Part shown: positions 35,370 to 44,210 of the stretch, in pieces | How positions within the stretch are numbered: position 1 is the stretch's first letter | Layout of the letters: every line of letters starts with the position of its first letter | DNA from: Lentisphaeria bacterium | GTDB taxonomy: Bacteria > Verrucomicrobiota > Lentisphaeria > Victivallales > UBA1829 | Assembly (NCBI GenBank): GCA_017629515.1 | Contig: JAGBXB010000020.1 | Coordinates: 21,608 to 85,607 of the forward strand | DNA length: 64,000 nt | Direction: 5' to 3' | The notes under the pieces: model-generated | The model's database searches: none | The model's input: the letters and a program-made list of their open reading frames with translations, nothing else | What the model was told of the DNA's origin: nothing | Position numbers and translations under genes: made by a program

Positions 35370-36002
35370 ATGGAAGAAACATTTATTTATATTGCAGATT
35401 TGGCCGGAACCATTATTTTTGCCGTTACCGGAGCCATCAAAGGTATTTCCAGAAAACTGGATCTTCTGGGAGTAGTCGTATTATCCTGTACCGTTGGCGT
35501 AGGCGGAGGGATTTTCCGGGATTGTGTGACCGGGGCTTTGCCTGCGGCGGCATTGCGTAATGAGATTTATCTTCTTTTATGTATTCTTACAGCTTTATCT
35601 GTATTTTGTTTTGCGGGAAAAGTCTCTTCTTCCCGGGCGGCACCCCTGATCATCTATCTTGATGCCGTTGGACTGGGGGTGTTTACTGCCATCGGATGCG
35701 CCAAGGCACTTGCTTTGGGACTTCCGCCGGTAACAGTGGTGCTTGCCGGGGTCATTACTGCTTGCGGAGGCGGGGTGGTGCGGGATATTTTTGTCAGTTC
35801 CATTCCGGCAGTCTTAAAAAGTGATTTTTATGCCACTGCCTCCCTTTTCGGCGGTATTCTTTATCTTATCCTTGTCCGCTTTTCTTTCAGTGTCTTTACC
35901 ATATTTTTATGTGTGTCACTTTTTGTAACAGCGTTACGGCTTCTTGCCTACCGGTATAAAGTACAACTGCCGAAATCGGAAACAAAAATTCCTTCAAAAT
36001 AA
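35370..36002 (+). CDS. TRIC/UPF0126 (YicG-like) cation channel family protein
   Basis: A 210-residue inner-membrane protein with seven helices built from two repeats. The first repeat has TIIFAVTGAIKG and TVGVGGGIFRDCVTG; the second has LDAVGLGVFTAIGCAKA and ACGGGVVRDIFVS. These GGGxxRD segments are the family signature. Bacterial homologues form trimeric cation channels; some are annotated as glycine transporters. It has its own promoter, and its stop is four bases from the convergent queE stop. Confidence 0.9.
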   Translation: MEETFIYIADLAGTIIFAVTGAIKGISRKLDLLGVVVLSCTVGVGGGIFRDCVTGALPAAALRNEIYLLLCILTALSVFCFAGKVSSSRAAPLIIYLDAVGLGVFTAIGCAKALALGLPPVTVVLAGVITACGGGVVRDIFVSSIPAVLKSDFYATASLFGGILYLILVRFSFSVFTIFLCVSLFVTALRLLAYRYKVQLPKSETKIPSK

Positions 36003-36005
36003 ATA

Positions 36006-36671
36006 TCAGAGAACATCCTTGAAGCATTTATGCAACTGGATATTCAGGCGGCCGGGGAAGTTATCTTCCAGCATCCAGGAGATCAGTTCTGCGCCATCCA
36101 TACTGCCGGAAACAGGACTTGCCAGAATGTTCTCTGTTTTCCGGAAAAGAGAAAAATCCTTTACTTTCCGGAGCATGAAATCATAATCTGTCCGGTTGGA
36201 GATCACAAATTTTACCTGATCGCATTTGCGTAAATACCGGTAATTATCCAGATTCATTTTGCTGCTTTCCCCGCTGGACGGGGTCTTCCAATCAAAGATC
36301 CGGATCACTTCCGGCGGGAGACTGGAAGCGTCGATGGAACCATTGGTTTCAATAAGAACTGTCATTCCTCCTGCGGCGATGAGTCTTTCGCATAATACGC
36401 ACACATTTTCCAACTGCATCAAAGGTTCGCCGCCGGTGATCTCCACAAGATTGCATCCGGAGGAAACAGCTCTCTGGGTCAGTTCTTCCGGCGTAAGTAT
36501 TTCTGTATGGGAGTCAAAGGAAAGTGCCTTTTGCGTATCGCAGTAGGAACAGCGTAAATTACATCCGGCAAGACGGATAAAGTAGCATAATCTTCCTGCA
36601 TAAGTGGATTCTCCCTGAATGCTTTTGAAACATTCAAAGACTTTCAGTTTTCTATTGTCTTGCGGTGTCAT
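36006..36671 (-). CDS. queE: 7-carboxy-7-deazaguanine synthase (radical SAM)
   Basis: A 221-residue QueE, which ring-contracts carboxy-tetrahydropterin in the queuosine pathway. The radical-SAM motif is CNLRCSYCDT, with three cysteines binding a [4Fe-4S] cluster and SAM; ITGGEPL follows. FKSIQGESTYAGRLCYFIRLAGC is the typical N-terminal block (split). The ATG at 36671 follows GAGG by five bases; the longer frame to 36743 has no site. A leader of about 165 bases lies between promoter and start. tgt, the last committed enzyme of the same tRNA modification, is at 57333. Confidence 0.93.
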   Translation of the reverse strand: MTPQDNRKLKVFECFKSIQGESTYAGRLCYFIRLAGCNLRCSYCDTQKALSFDSHTEILTPEELTQRAVSSGCNLVEITGGEPLMQLENVCVLCERLIAAGGMTVLIETNGSIDASSLPPEVIRIFDWKTPSSGESSKMNLDNYRYLRKCDQVKFVISNRTDYDFMLRKVKDFSLFRKTENILASPVSGSMDGAELISWMLEDNFPGRLNIQLHKCFKDVL

Positions 36672-36844
36672 AAGTGCCTCTTTCTTTTGAGGGGATTTCA
36701 AAAGTCGCCAAAAGGCTGAAACGATAGCAACTTTGATCTGCAAAAAAAAGCATTTGGAAGTGTTGCCACTGTGGGCGCACCACGCAAATTACCTGTTGCG
36801 TATCTTTGTTTCGGATGATTTTTTTAATTCCCTCTTTTTCTATA
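36672..36844 (-). promoter_or_regulatory. Untranslated leader of queE with hairpin
   Basis: About 165 bases separate the promoter from the queE ATG. On the minus strand ACGCAA pairs with TTGCGT around an 8-base loop (about 36782-36801). I could not fit a preQ1-I or preQ1-II consensus. The role is unknown. Confidence 0.3.
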
Positions 36845-36873
36845 AATATACAGGGAAAAGAGGTTTTTTGCAA
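36845..36873 (-). promoter_or_regulatory. Promoter of queE
   Basis: Minus strand: TTGCAA (36868-36873), 17-base spacer with CCTCTTTT, TATATT (36845-36850). It closely matches the purSL promoter. Confidence 0.65.
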
Positions 36874-36943
36874 GAAAAAACATGAAAAAATTTTTTCTCC
36901 TGTGTTTTGCCGGCAATATTTTTCTCTTTTCAGAGAGTATTTA

Positions 36944-36972
36944 TTGACTTTTTATTACTGACGGGTTATATT
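36944..36972 (+). promoter_or_regulatory. Promoter of the UDP-sugar gene pair
   Basis: TTGACT (36944-36949), 17 bases, TATATT (36967-36972). Transcription would begin near 36980, so the ATG at 37011 is preferred over that at 36981. Confidence 0.65.
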
Positions 36973-37010
36973 TACAGTGGATGATTATATTTAAAACAAG
37001 GATACAGAAA

Positions 37011-38297
37011 ATGCTTGAAAAGATCAGAAACAAAACTGTAAAGGTGGCTGTCATCGGGCTGGGATATGTAGGGCTGCCCCTTGCTGTGGAATTCGGAAAA
37101 AAATATGATACCATTGGTTTCGATGTAAAAGAAGACCGGCTGGATCTTTTGAAAAAAGGTATCGACCTTACAAGGGAAACCTCCTCCGAAGATCTGAAAA
37201 ATGCTTCTCTTCTCCGCTATACTTCTTCTCCGGAACTTTTGAAAGACCGGGATATTATTATCGTTGCCGTCCCAACTCCTGTGGATCGGTACAACCGTCC
37301 GGATCTCACCCCTCTTTACCGGGCAAGTGAAACTGTGGGGAAGATTTTGCAGAAAGGAATGATCGTCGTTTACGAAAGTACTGTATATCCCGGCTGTACG
37401 GAAGAAGATTGCGTGCCGGTACTGGAAAAATTTTCTCTTCTGAAATATAATCAGGACTTTTTCTGCGGTTACTCTCCGGAAAGAATCAATCCCGGAGATA
37501 AGAAACATACTCTCCGGCAGACGGTGAAAATCACTTCCGGTTCCACCCCTGAAACTGCCGGGATCGTGGATGCTCTTTATGACTCCATATTGCTCAATGG
37601 TACTCACAAAGCAAGCAGTATAAAGGTAGCGGAAGCCGCCAAAGTTATTGAAAACAGTCAGCGGGATCTGAATATAGCCTTTGTCAATGAACTTGCAAAA
37701 ATCTTCCACCTTATGGGGATAGATACCAATGAGGTATTGGAAGCCGCCTCCACCAAGTGGAATTTTCTGCGTTTTTCACCGGGACTTGTGGGGGGGCATT
37801 GTATCGGGGTGGATCCCTATTATCTTACCCATAAAGCCCAGTCTCTGGGATATTTGCCGGAAGTTATCCTTGCCGGACGCCGGATCAATGACAGTATGGG
37901 CAAATATGCAGCGGAGGAAGTTATCAAATTGATGATCCGCAAGGGGCACAAGATCCTGAATGCGAAAATTTTACTTTTGGGGATCACTTTCAAGGAAAAT
38001 TGTCCTGATATCCGTAACAGCAAGGCTGTGGATGTGGTGAAATATCTCCGGGAATTCGGCTGTGATGTATGTGTTTTCGACCCCATGGCTGATCCGGAAG
38101 AGGTGGAAAAAGAGTATGGAATTATTTCCACAAAGGATATGGAGAAGATCGGAGAAAATTCTTATGATGCCATCGTTCTTGCCGTCTCCCACAAAGAATT
38201 TCTTTCTCTCCCTGTACGGAAATGGGGAAAGAAGGATTGCGTCGTCTTTGATATAAAAGGGATTCTTCCCAAAGAGGTGACAGATGGCAGATTGTAA
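37011..38297 (+). CDS. UDP-N-acetyl-hexosamine 6-dehydrogenase (TviB/WbpO type)
   Basis: A 428-residue nucleotide-sugar dehydrogenase, which oxidises C6 of a UDP-HexNAc to a uronic acid with two NAD+. It shows VAVIGLGYVGLPLAVEF (NAD site, residue 13 on), ESTVYPGCTEE, PERINPGDK, and GLVGGHCIGVDPYYL with the catalytic Cys. The last part has GITFKENCPDIRNSKA. The pairing with an epimerase of the TviC/WbpP type points to UDP-GalNAcA for surface polysaccharide. The ATG at 37011 follows AAGGA. It overlaps the next gene by 14 bases. Confidence 0.9.
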   Translation: MLEKIRNKTVKVAVIGLGYVGLPLAVEFGKKYDTIGFDVKEDRLDLLKKGIDLTRETSSEDLKNASLLRYTSSPELLKDRDIIIVAVPTPVDRYNRPDLTPLYRASETVGKILQKGMIVVYESTVYPGCTEEDCVPVLEKFSLLKYNQDFFCGYSPERINPGDKKHTLRQTVKITSGSTPETAGIVDALYDSILLNGTHKASSIKVAEAAKVIENSQRDLNIAFVNELAKIFHLMGIDTNEVLEAASTKWNFLRFSPGLVGGHCIGVDPYYLTHKAQSLGYLPEVILAGRRINDSMGKYAAEEVIKLMIRKGHKILNAKILLLGITFKENCPDIRNSKAVDVVKYLREFGCDVCVFDPMADPEEVEKEYGIISTKDMEKIGENSYDAIVLAVSHKEFLSLPVRKWGKKDCVVFDIKGILPKEVTDGRL

Positions 38298-39300
38298 GTT
38301 TGCTTCTTTCAGAAATTCTTTTGCCGGAAAACACATTCTTGTTACCGGCGGGGCTGGTTTCATTGGTTCCCATCTTGCTGCCAATCTCCTTTCTCTGGAT
38401 GCGTTTGTTACCGTTCTGGATAACTTTTCCACAGGAAAAAGAGAGAATATTGCCCCTTTTATGGAAAATAAAAATTTCCGGCTTATCGAGGGGGATATCC
38501 GCAATATGGAAGATTGCAAAAAGGCTCTGGCAAATGTGGATATGGTCCTGCATGAGGCGGCGCTGGGTTCTGTCCCCCGTTCCATCAAAGACCCGGTGAC
38601 AAGTACCCATGTGAATATCCTTGGCTTTGTGAATATGCTTTCCAGTTGTGTGGAAGCGGGTATAAAAAGGATCGTTTATGCTGCAAGTTCCTCTACTTAC
38701 GGAGACAGTAAAACTCTGCCGAAAGTGGAGGAAAATATCGGTAAACCCCTTTCACCCTACGCCATTACCAAATATGTCAATGAATTGTATGCGGAAAATT
38801 TCCATACTCTCTATGGAATAGATACTGTGGGACTGCGATATTTCAATGTATTCGGCCCCCGTCAGGATCCCTATGGGGCTTATGCCGCTGTGATCCCGAA
38901 ATTTGCAAACAGCCTTATTGATCATCAAAGCCCTGTGATCAACGGGGATGGCTCTTTCAGCAGGGATTTTACATTTGTGGATAATGTGGTGCTGGCAAAT
39001 TTTCTTGCTCTTACTGCAGAAAACAAAAATGCCCTCAACACGGTTTACAATGTTGCTTGCGGTAAACAGACTTCCTTAAATGAGCTTTTCCATTTTCTTC
39101 AAGATACTCTCGGCAGTTTTGATCCTGCCATCAAAGAGATCCGGCCTCTTTACGGACCGGAACGCAAAGGAGATGTGCCCCACTCTCTGGCAAGTATTGA
39201 AAAAGCCCGGTCTCTTTTAGGATATGAGGTGCTTTGCGATGTGAAAAACGGCTTATTGCAAAGTGGAAAATGGTACTGGGAAACAAAGAAAAATTCCTGA
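38284..39300 (+). CDS. UDP-N-acetylglucosamine 4-epimerase (TviC/WbpP type)
   Basis: A 338-residue short-chain dehydrogenase-type epimerase. TGGAGFIGSHLA (residues 21-32) binds NAD, the Ser-Ser-Ser-Thr-Tyr-Gly segment (AASSSTYGD) and YAITKYVNE give the catalytic Ser and Tyr-x3-Lys. NVFGPRQDP is typical of the UDP-GlcNAc/GalNAc epimerases. It would supply UDP-GalNAc (or the uronate) to its neighbour's pathway. The start lies within the dehydrogenase gene after AAAGAGG. A weak hairpin follows the stop. Confidence 0.9.
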   Translation: MADCKFASFRNSFAGKHILVTGGAGFIGSHLAANLLSLDAFVTVLDNFSTGKRENIAPFMENKNFRLIEGDIRNMEDCKKALANVDMVLHEAALGSVPRSIKDPVTSTHVNILGFVNMLSSCVEAGIKRIVYAASSSTYGDSKTLPKVEENIGKPLSPYAITKYVNELYAENFHTLYGIDTVGLRYFNVFGPRQDPYGAYAAVIPKFANSLIDHQSPVINGDGSFSRDFTFVDNVVLANFLALTAENKNALNTVYNVACGKQTSLNELFHFLQDTLGSFDPAIKEIRPLYGPERKGDVPHSLASIEKARSLLGYEVLCDVKNGLLQSGKWYWETKKNS

Positions 39301-39305
39301 TAAAC

Positions 39306-39328
39306 AAGGGATAACAAACCTATCCCTT
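39306..39328 (+). terminator. Hairpin after the epimerase gene
   Basis: AAGGGATA (39306-39313) pairs with TATCCCTT (39321-39328), 7-base loop, followed by ATTTAT. It overlaps the end of the convergent gene by two bases. It is a weak terminator. Confidence 0.5.
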
Positions 39329-41678
39329 ATTTATGAAATTCTGCACCGGAAAGGGTAAGACGGGGAATGTTGCCGAATAATTTCAGGCAAAGATTTTTCG
39401 CCCGGAAAGAAAGAGGGTCAAGCAGAAAAGCCTTTTTCGCACATTGGGCTGCCTGTTGTTTTTTCCCCTCCCGGAAAAATCTTTCCCCCTGGAAGGATAG
39501 ACGCATACTTTCAATGCGGTTTTCCGGTTTTATTACCTTGAATACCGTATAGATGCCGGAAATTTCCCCGGGGAAAGGATATCCTTTTTTCTGCGGCGGA
39601 TCTATTTTACAGAAATAGCGTAACAGATCCGGTCTGTACCGCATGAGGACAACGGGGGAATCCGCTTTGAGATTTTTTGCATTGGCAATATATCTTTCGG
39701 AATAGATATGGGGTTTTCCCAGATAGCCGGCATTATGGATAAAATAATCGGCATTGAGTTTATTGCAGAACTTTGCCAGATCTTTTTCTTTTCCGTGGTA
39801 CAGTAAATTCAAATATTCTTCAGTGGGTTTCCTGATCCTTTCCAAACCGAACTGGGGCTGCATGGCAATAGCGCATTTTGCATAGCAAAGGAGCATGGGG
39901 CCTACTGTAAAGTCGGTTATGACGCATTTTCCTGCAGTATTTTCTTTCCGGAACCATTGGATCAATGCTGCTGTCTGACGCAAATGCACATCGCTGGAAT
40001 AAACTCTGTTGCCCAGTAAAGAGACAAGTGTTTCAAGTATCAGAATGAAAACAGCAAGAAAAGCAGGCAGTTTTTTCAGTATGCCATAAAAGAAAAGACG
40101 CATTTTTTTCCGATCATTTTCTTTGCGGAGTATATTATATTTTATACGCAGAAGAATGGCGGAATCGTGTAAAAGCATGGTAAGGGATACTGCAAGAAAG
40201 ATGATAACAAATTCATGGTATCTTACAATATAGATGAATGCGGCAAAAAAGAGAATGGTAAAGAAGTGAAAGAAAAACATTTTGGGCATTTGCCGCCTTA
40301 AACGCCTTGCCCCTCTGCTGAAAAGAGGTAAAAACAACAGAAGAAAAAAGTAAAGACCGGCGGCAAAGGGGATGGCAAGAAGTTCGGAAAATACTTTCAT
40401 GCCACCCTGAAAAGAAGTCCCTCCGGTAAAAACAGCAAGGGCGGGGAACATGGTACGCAGGATCTTCCAGTTTGCCGAATGCATAGCGGGCGTCCAGAGC
40501 ATCCTTGCATCATAAGAGAGGAGGGACGGATCGGAAGGCTTGACATTATTGAACTGTAATTTTGCTTTGGTAAGTTCTGAAAAATGGGAGTAGGCAGATA
40601 AATATTCAGGATTTTTGATGGCAATATGCCAGAAGAAATAAAGGATACTGAATACGGCAAGAATGAAACAAACTCTCTTTGCCGTGGAAAAACGGTATTT
40701 CATTATTATACAGCCGGTAAGGATGAATGCAGGCAGAAAAACCGTAACAAGGGGGGACATGATCATTAAATAGGTCTGATTGAACGGGACAAAAAGCGCA
40801 TTGAAAATGGCGGCAAAGGCAATGGAGAGCCATGATTTGAAACGTTCTTTTTTCATTTCTCCTGTTATAAGCAGACGGAGAATCTCAAAAAGCGTAAAAG
40901 AACTGAATAATCCCAATGAAAGATCCCAGAAGGCAAAAGCACAGAAACTTGTGAAAAAAAGAAGCAGATATTTCCAGCTTTTTTCTTTTTTATAAATGGA
41001 GAAAAGCAACAGAAGTGTTCCTGTAATAAAAGGCATGGCAAAATTGCCCCTTATGATATCCTGCCCCGTACTTCTGGCAATGGCGGAAATGGCGACTGCA
41101 TGAAATATTCCGCCGAAAAGTGCCTGCTTTTTACTGCATCCCAGAACAAGAAGCAATAGAAAAATAAATCCGGAAGAAAGACTCATCCACAGCCGCAACT
41201 GGATCGGAACAAAATTTGCCAGATCGGGGTTATCCTGATACAGCAACTCTTCTTCCGAAGCCGTTTTTGTTCCCAACAGGGCTTTTTTGATCCGCCAGGA
41301 CCAGCCCAGAAACCATTCCAGCCCCATGATCATCTGCCGGTAGGGGGCGATATCTTCCAGACCGTGCAGTTCGGAAGCTCGGGAAGAAATGCTTTTGCCT
41401 GCGGCGATTTCCTGTGTATAATAAAACATCATGGCACATTCGATCGTATAAGGCATGAAATTTTTATGATAGGCAGGGAAAAATTTTCTTGTAAAAGAGA
41501 GGGCAGGTGATGGCGTATCTGATGATACTTTCACGAGTTTTGCCATACTTTCCGCTTCCCGGTTATAGTTATGCGTCCGCATGGCAAAAGCGGTGAATAC
41601 ACATAAAAGAAAAAGCAGAAATGTAAAAAGAAATGCTTTCTTTCCAGAGGTTTTCCGAATCAGATCTTCCTGTATCAT
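39327..41678 (-). CDS. Polytopic membrane protein, possible GT-C/oligosaccharyltransferase-like, with C-terminal TPR-like tail
   Basis: A 783-residue protein with one N-terminal helix (about 14-34), a long periplasmic loop (about 35-165), and ten or more further helices up to about 540. A soluble C-terminal domain follows; its last about 60 residues (GERFFREGKKQQAAQCAKKAFLLDPLS, split) look like a tetratricopeptide repeat. The layout resembles STT3/GT-C enzymes with a large loop and a periplasmic tail, but I see no decisive motif. Its ATG overlaps the rpoN stop (ATGA), so the two are translationally coupled. The link with sigma-54 is unexplained. Confidence 0.65.
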   Translation of the reverse strand: MIQEDLIRKTSGKKAFLFTFLLFLLCVFTAFAMRTHNYNREAESMAKLVKVSSDTPSPALSFTRKFFPAYHKNFMPYTIECAMMFYYTQEIAAGKSISSRASELHGLEDIAPYRQMIMGLEWFLGWSWRIKKALLGTKTASEEELLYQDNPDLANFVPIQLRLWMSLSSGFIFLLLLVLGCSKKQALFGGIFHAVAISAIARSTGQDIIRGNFAMPFITGTLLLLFSIYKKEKSWKYLLLFFTSFCAFAFWDLSLGLFSSFTLFEILRLLITGEMKKERFKSWLSIAFAAIFNALFVPFNQTYLMIMSPLVTVFLPAFILTGCIIMKYRFSTAKRVCFILAVFSILYFFWHIAIKNPEYLSAYSHFSELTKAKLQFNNVKPSDPSLLSYDARMLWTPAMHSANWKILRTMFPALAVFTGGTSFQGGMKVFSELLAIPFAAGLYFFLLLFLPLFSRGARRLRRQMPKMFFFHFFTILFFAAFIYIVRYHEFVIIFLAVSLTMLLHDSAILLRIKYNILRKENDRKKMRLFFYGILKKLPAFLAVFILILETLVSLLGNRVYSSDVHLRQTAALIQWFRKENTAGKCVITDFTVGPMLLCYAKCAIAMQPQFGLERIRKPTEEYLNLLYHGKEKDLAKFCNKLNADYFIHNAGYLGKPHIYSERYIANAKNLKADSPVVLMRYRPDLLRYFCKIDPPQKKGYPFPGEISGIYTVFKVIKPENRIESMRLSFQGERFFREGKKQQAAQCAKKAFLLDPLSFRAKNLCLKLFGNIPRLTLSGAEFHK

Positions 41679-43231
41679 TTTATATGTTTCCTTCTCCCCT
41701 GTGAAGAGGGGATCTTCATATTTTCCCTGTATTTCATTACCGTTCTTCTTGCAACAGTATATCCTTTTTCTTTCAACATTCCGGAAAGGCGTTCATCGGA
41801 AAGGGGTTTGGCGGGATCTTCATCTTCGATCATTTCCCGGATCATTTCCATGACCGCCTTATTGGAGGCTTCCTCCCCGTTCTCATTGACAAAACCGGTA
41901 TTGAAAAAGTATTTGAACTCAAACAACCCCTGGGGGGTAAGCATATATTTTTCGTTGCATGTCCTGCTTATAGTGGAATCATCCACACCAAGTTTATCGG
42001 CGGCAAGGTGCATAGTGAGAGGTTTGAGAGTGCTTCCCCCCTTTTTCATAAATTCATATTGCTCGGAAACGATCAGATTGGCAATGCGTAAAATGGTGGA
42101 GGCACGATGCTGCAATTCAAAGATGGCAAGTTTCCCCTCGGCGGTTTTTTCCCTGAAATAATTTTTTTCCTCTGCCGTCAGACCGGGGGAAGTGATCAGG
42201 GAGTCGTAGTTATGGGAAAAATATAATTTCGGTGTATGACGGGAGTTGAGAGAAACAGAAAATTCCCCCTCTTCCGTTTCCTGTACGATCACATCCGGAA
42301 CAATGTGATTATTTTTTATCCCGCTATACCGGACGCCGGGGGCGGGATCAAGTTTTTTCAGTTTTTCCAGTTTTTCTGAAAGTTTTTCCATGCTGATTTT
42401 TAATTTTTCTGCAATGAAGGGCAGACGGTTTCTGCCTATATCTTCCAGATGTTCTCTGATGATCTTTTCCAGGAGTCTGTCTCTGTTTTTCTGTCTTTTG
42501 AGCTGCAGAAGCAGACAGTCGGAAAGGGAGGTGGCCGCAACTCCCGGCGGATCAAAACTCTGCACAAGGGCAAGGGCTTCTTCCGCTTCATCCAGCGTTA
42601 TATCCATTGTTTGCGCCACATCGGTAAGGGGATCGGTAAAGTAGCCGTTTTCTTCAAGAGAACCAATGATACATTCTGCGCCTTTTTTCACGCTTTCAGT
42701 TTCATCTGCAAAGGAAAGTTCTTCCATAAGAAGGTCTTTGAGATTCTGTTCCCTTGTAAGATTATTGAAAAAATATTCTTTGGGGTCATTGTCCGGAGAA
42801 GAGGGGAAAGTATCTTTTTCTTCATGGGAAGCAAGAGAACAGAAGGAGGTATCCTCCCAGCTTTCCGGATTTTCCGCAAGGTCTTCCAGATAATCCTCCC
42901 AGTCTTTTTCCTGTATGTTTTCCACGGAAGAATGGATTTGGGAATAAGGATCATCCTCCCCGCAGGGGGAAGGCTCTTCCCCGGAAAGAGTGTCCATATC
43001 CTCATTTTCTTCTTTTTTTTCTTCCGCATCCATGAGTTCCATATCATTGGAAGCCAGTTCCAGAAGAGGATTGGTATGAACGAGATCCTGTAATATATCT
43101 TTCAACTGTGCTGTGGAACTTTCCAGTATCCGGACAGAATGCAGCTGATGAGCAGAAAGTTTGAGTTTCTGCTCCATACCTAAATTCCGGGAAAGTTCCC
43201 CGATATGGTGTTGTAAAAGAGTATCTCGCAT
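41675..43231 (-). CDS. rpoN: RNA polymerase sigma-54 factor
   Basis: A 518-residue sigma-54. Region I (Gln/Leu-rich, about 19-55: LKLSAHQLHSVRILE and NPLLEL) contacts activators. An acidic linker region II follows (about 60-150). The core-binding and DNA-binding parts include FDPPGVAATSLSDCLLLQL, and the C-terminal RpoN box reads ARRTVMKYRENMKIP. It needs AAA+ activators, none of which is encoded here. The ATG at 43231 has no clear ribosome site; Met19 (43177) is an alternative that fits family length at the N-terminus. A divergent promoter lies just upstream. Confidence 0.93.
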   Translation of the reverse strand: MRDTLLQHHIGELSRNLGMEQKLKLSAHQLHSVRILESSTAQLKDILQDLVHTNPLLELASNDMELMDAEEKKEENEDMDTLSGEEPSPCGEDDPYSQIHSSVENIQEKDWEDYLEDLAENPESWEDTSFCSLASHEEKDTFPSSPDNDPKEYFFNNLTREQNLKDLLMEELSFADETESVKKGAECIIGSLEENGYFTDPLTDVAQTMDITLDEAEEALALVQSFDPPGVAATSLSDCLLLQLKRQKNRDRLLEKIIREHLEDIGRNRLPFIAEKLKISMEKLSEKLEKLKKLDPAPGVRYSGIKNNHIVPDVIVQETEEGEFSVSLNSRHTPKLYFSHNYDSLITSPGLTAEEKNYFREKTAEGKLAIFELQHRASTILRIANLIVSEQYEFMKKGGSTLKPLTMHLAADKLGVDDSTISRTCNEKYMLTPQGLFEFKYFFNTGFVNENGEEASNKAVMEMIREMIEDEDPAKPLSDERLSGMLKEKGYTVARRTVMKYRENMKIPSSQGRRKHIK

Positions 43232-43270
43232 TTTTTTGCCGGAAAAATCGAAAAGTTTTTATAATTTGTG

Positions 43271-43298
43271 TTGCAAAAAAGAAAACCTGCGTTATAAT
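43271..43298 (+). promoter_or_regulatory. Promoter of the metallo-hydrolase/kinase operon
   Basis: TTGCAA (43271-43276), 16 bases, TATAAT (43293-43298). This is close to the sigma-70 consensus; the leader is about 120 bases. Confidence 0.65.
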
Positions 43299-43424
43299 AT
43301 ACCGGACAAGAAAAAAAAAGCAAATGCAGATATTATAAATTTAAAAGCATTTTCTGTGCCAAAAAGTTGTTTGACGCGGAAAGCAGGAGAAAAATCCTGT
43401 CAGGAATATGAGAAAGAGTTGTTT

Positions 43425-44210
43425 ATGAGTTTATTCGGTATGACGGTTCTGGGAAGCGGCAGCTCCGGCAATGCAAGTATCATACATGCTCCGGAGGGGA
43501 AGATCCTGCTGGATGCCGGTTTCAGTGCAAAGGAACTGGAAAGAAGAATGGAAAAGCGTTCCATCGACCCCGCAGAGGTAAAGGCGGTGCTTATTTCCCA
43601 TGAACATGGCGATCATACCAAAGGATGCCGGGTCTTTGCAGATAAATACGGTATCAGGGTATATATGACTTCCCCTGTCAGCCGCATCGCGGAAAAAAAC
43701 AGTTTCCTTCCGGAAAATACAGTTCTTTTTGCTCCCGGGGATTCCTTCCCGGTGTGCGGATTGGATGTGGAAGCCTTTACTCTCCCCCATGATGCCATGG
43801 ATACGGTGGGATTTGTCTTCCGGTACGGGGAATGGAAAATGGGAGTCGCCACCGATCTGGGGCATGTGAATACTTTGATAAGGGAACGGTTGAAAGGCTG
43901 CACTGTTCTCATGCTGGAATCCAACCATGATCCGGATATATTACGGAATTCATCACGGGCTTTATCTTTGAAACGGCGTATCCTTTCCCGGCACGGCCAT
44001 CTCTGCAATGCCGATGCCTGCGCTGCTCTTGAAGAGATGATCACGGAAGAAACCCGCCATGTTATCCTGGCCCACATAAGTTCTGAATGTAATAATTGCG
44101 AAATTGTTGAAAATCTTGCACTTCAAGTACTGGCGAAAATGAAAAGAGAAGATATATTATTAAGAGTGGCTTTGCAGGAAACACCTTTGGAGTCCTTTTT
44201 TCTTGCCTGA
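43425..44210 (+). CDS. MBL-fold metallo-hydrolase (YycJ/WalJ-like)
   Basis: A 261-residue metallo-beta-lactamase-fold protein. The metal motif is ISHEHGDH (HxHxDH), with LPHDAMDTVGF, ATDLGHV, LESNHD and LAHISSECN as the other family segments. WalJ/YycJ proteins are proposed nucleases or phosphodiesterases linked to cell-wall control and DNA repair in Firmicutes. I chose the ATG at 43425, which gives the family start MTVLGSGSSGNAS; a longer frame to 43161 overlaps the promoter. The stop overlaps the kinase start (TGATG). Confidence 0.88.
   Translation: MSLFGMTVLGSGSSGNASIIHAPEGKILLDAGFSAKELERRMEKRSIDPAEVKAVLISHEHGDHTKGCRVFADKYGIRVYMTSPVSRIAEKNSFLPENTVLFAPGDSFPVCGLDVEAFTLPHDAMDTVGFVFRYGEWKMGVATDLGHVNTLIRERLKGCTVLMLESNHDPDILRNSSRALSLKRRILSRHGHLCNADACAALEEMITEETRHVILAHISSECNNCEIVENLALQVLAKMKREDILLRVALQETPLESFFLA

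Noticed and set aside
36652..36873. A 73-codon minus-strand frame over the queE leader
   Set aside because: It begins at the -35 box of the queE promoter, so it could not be translated from that transcript.
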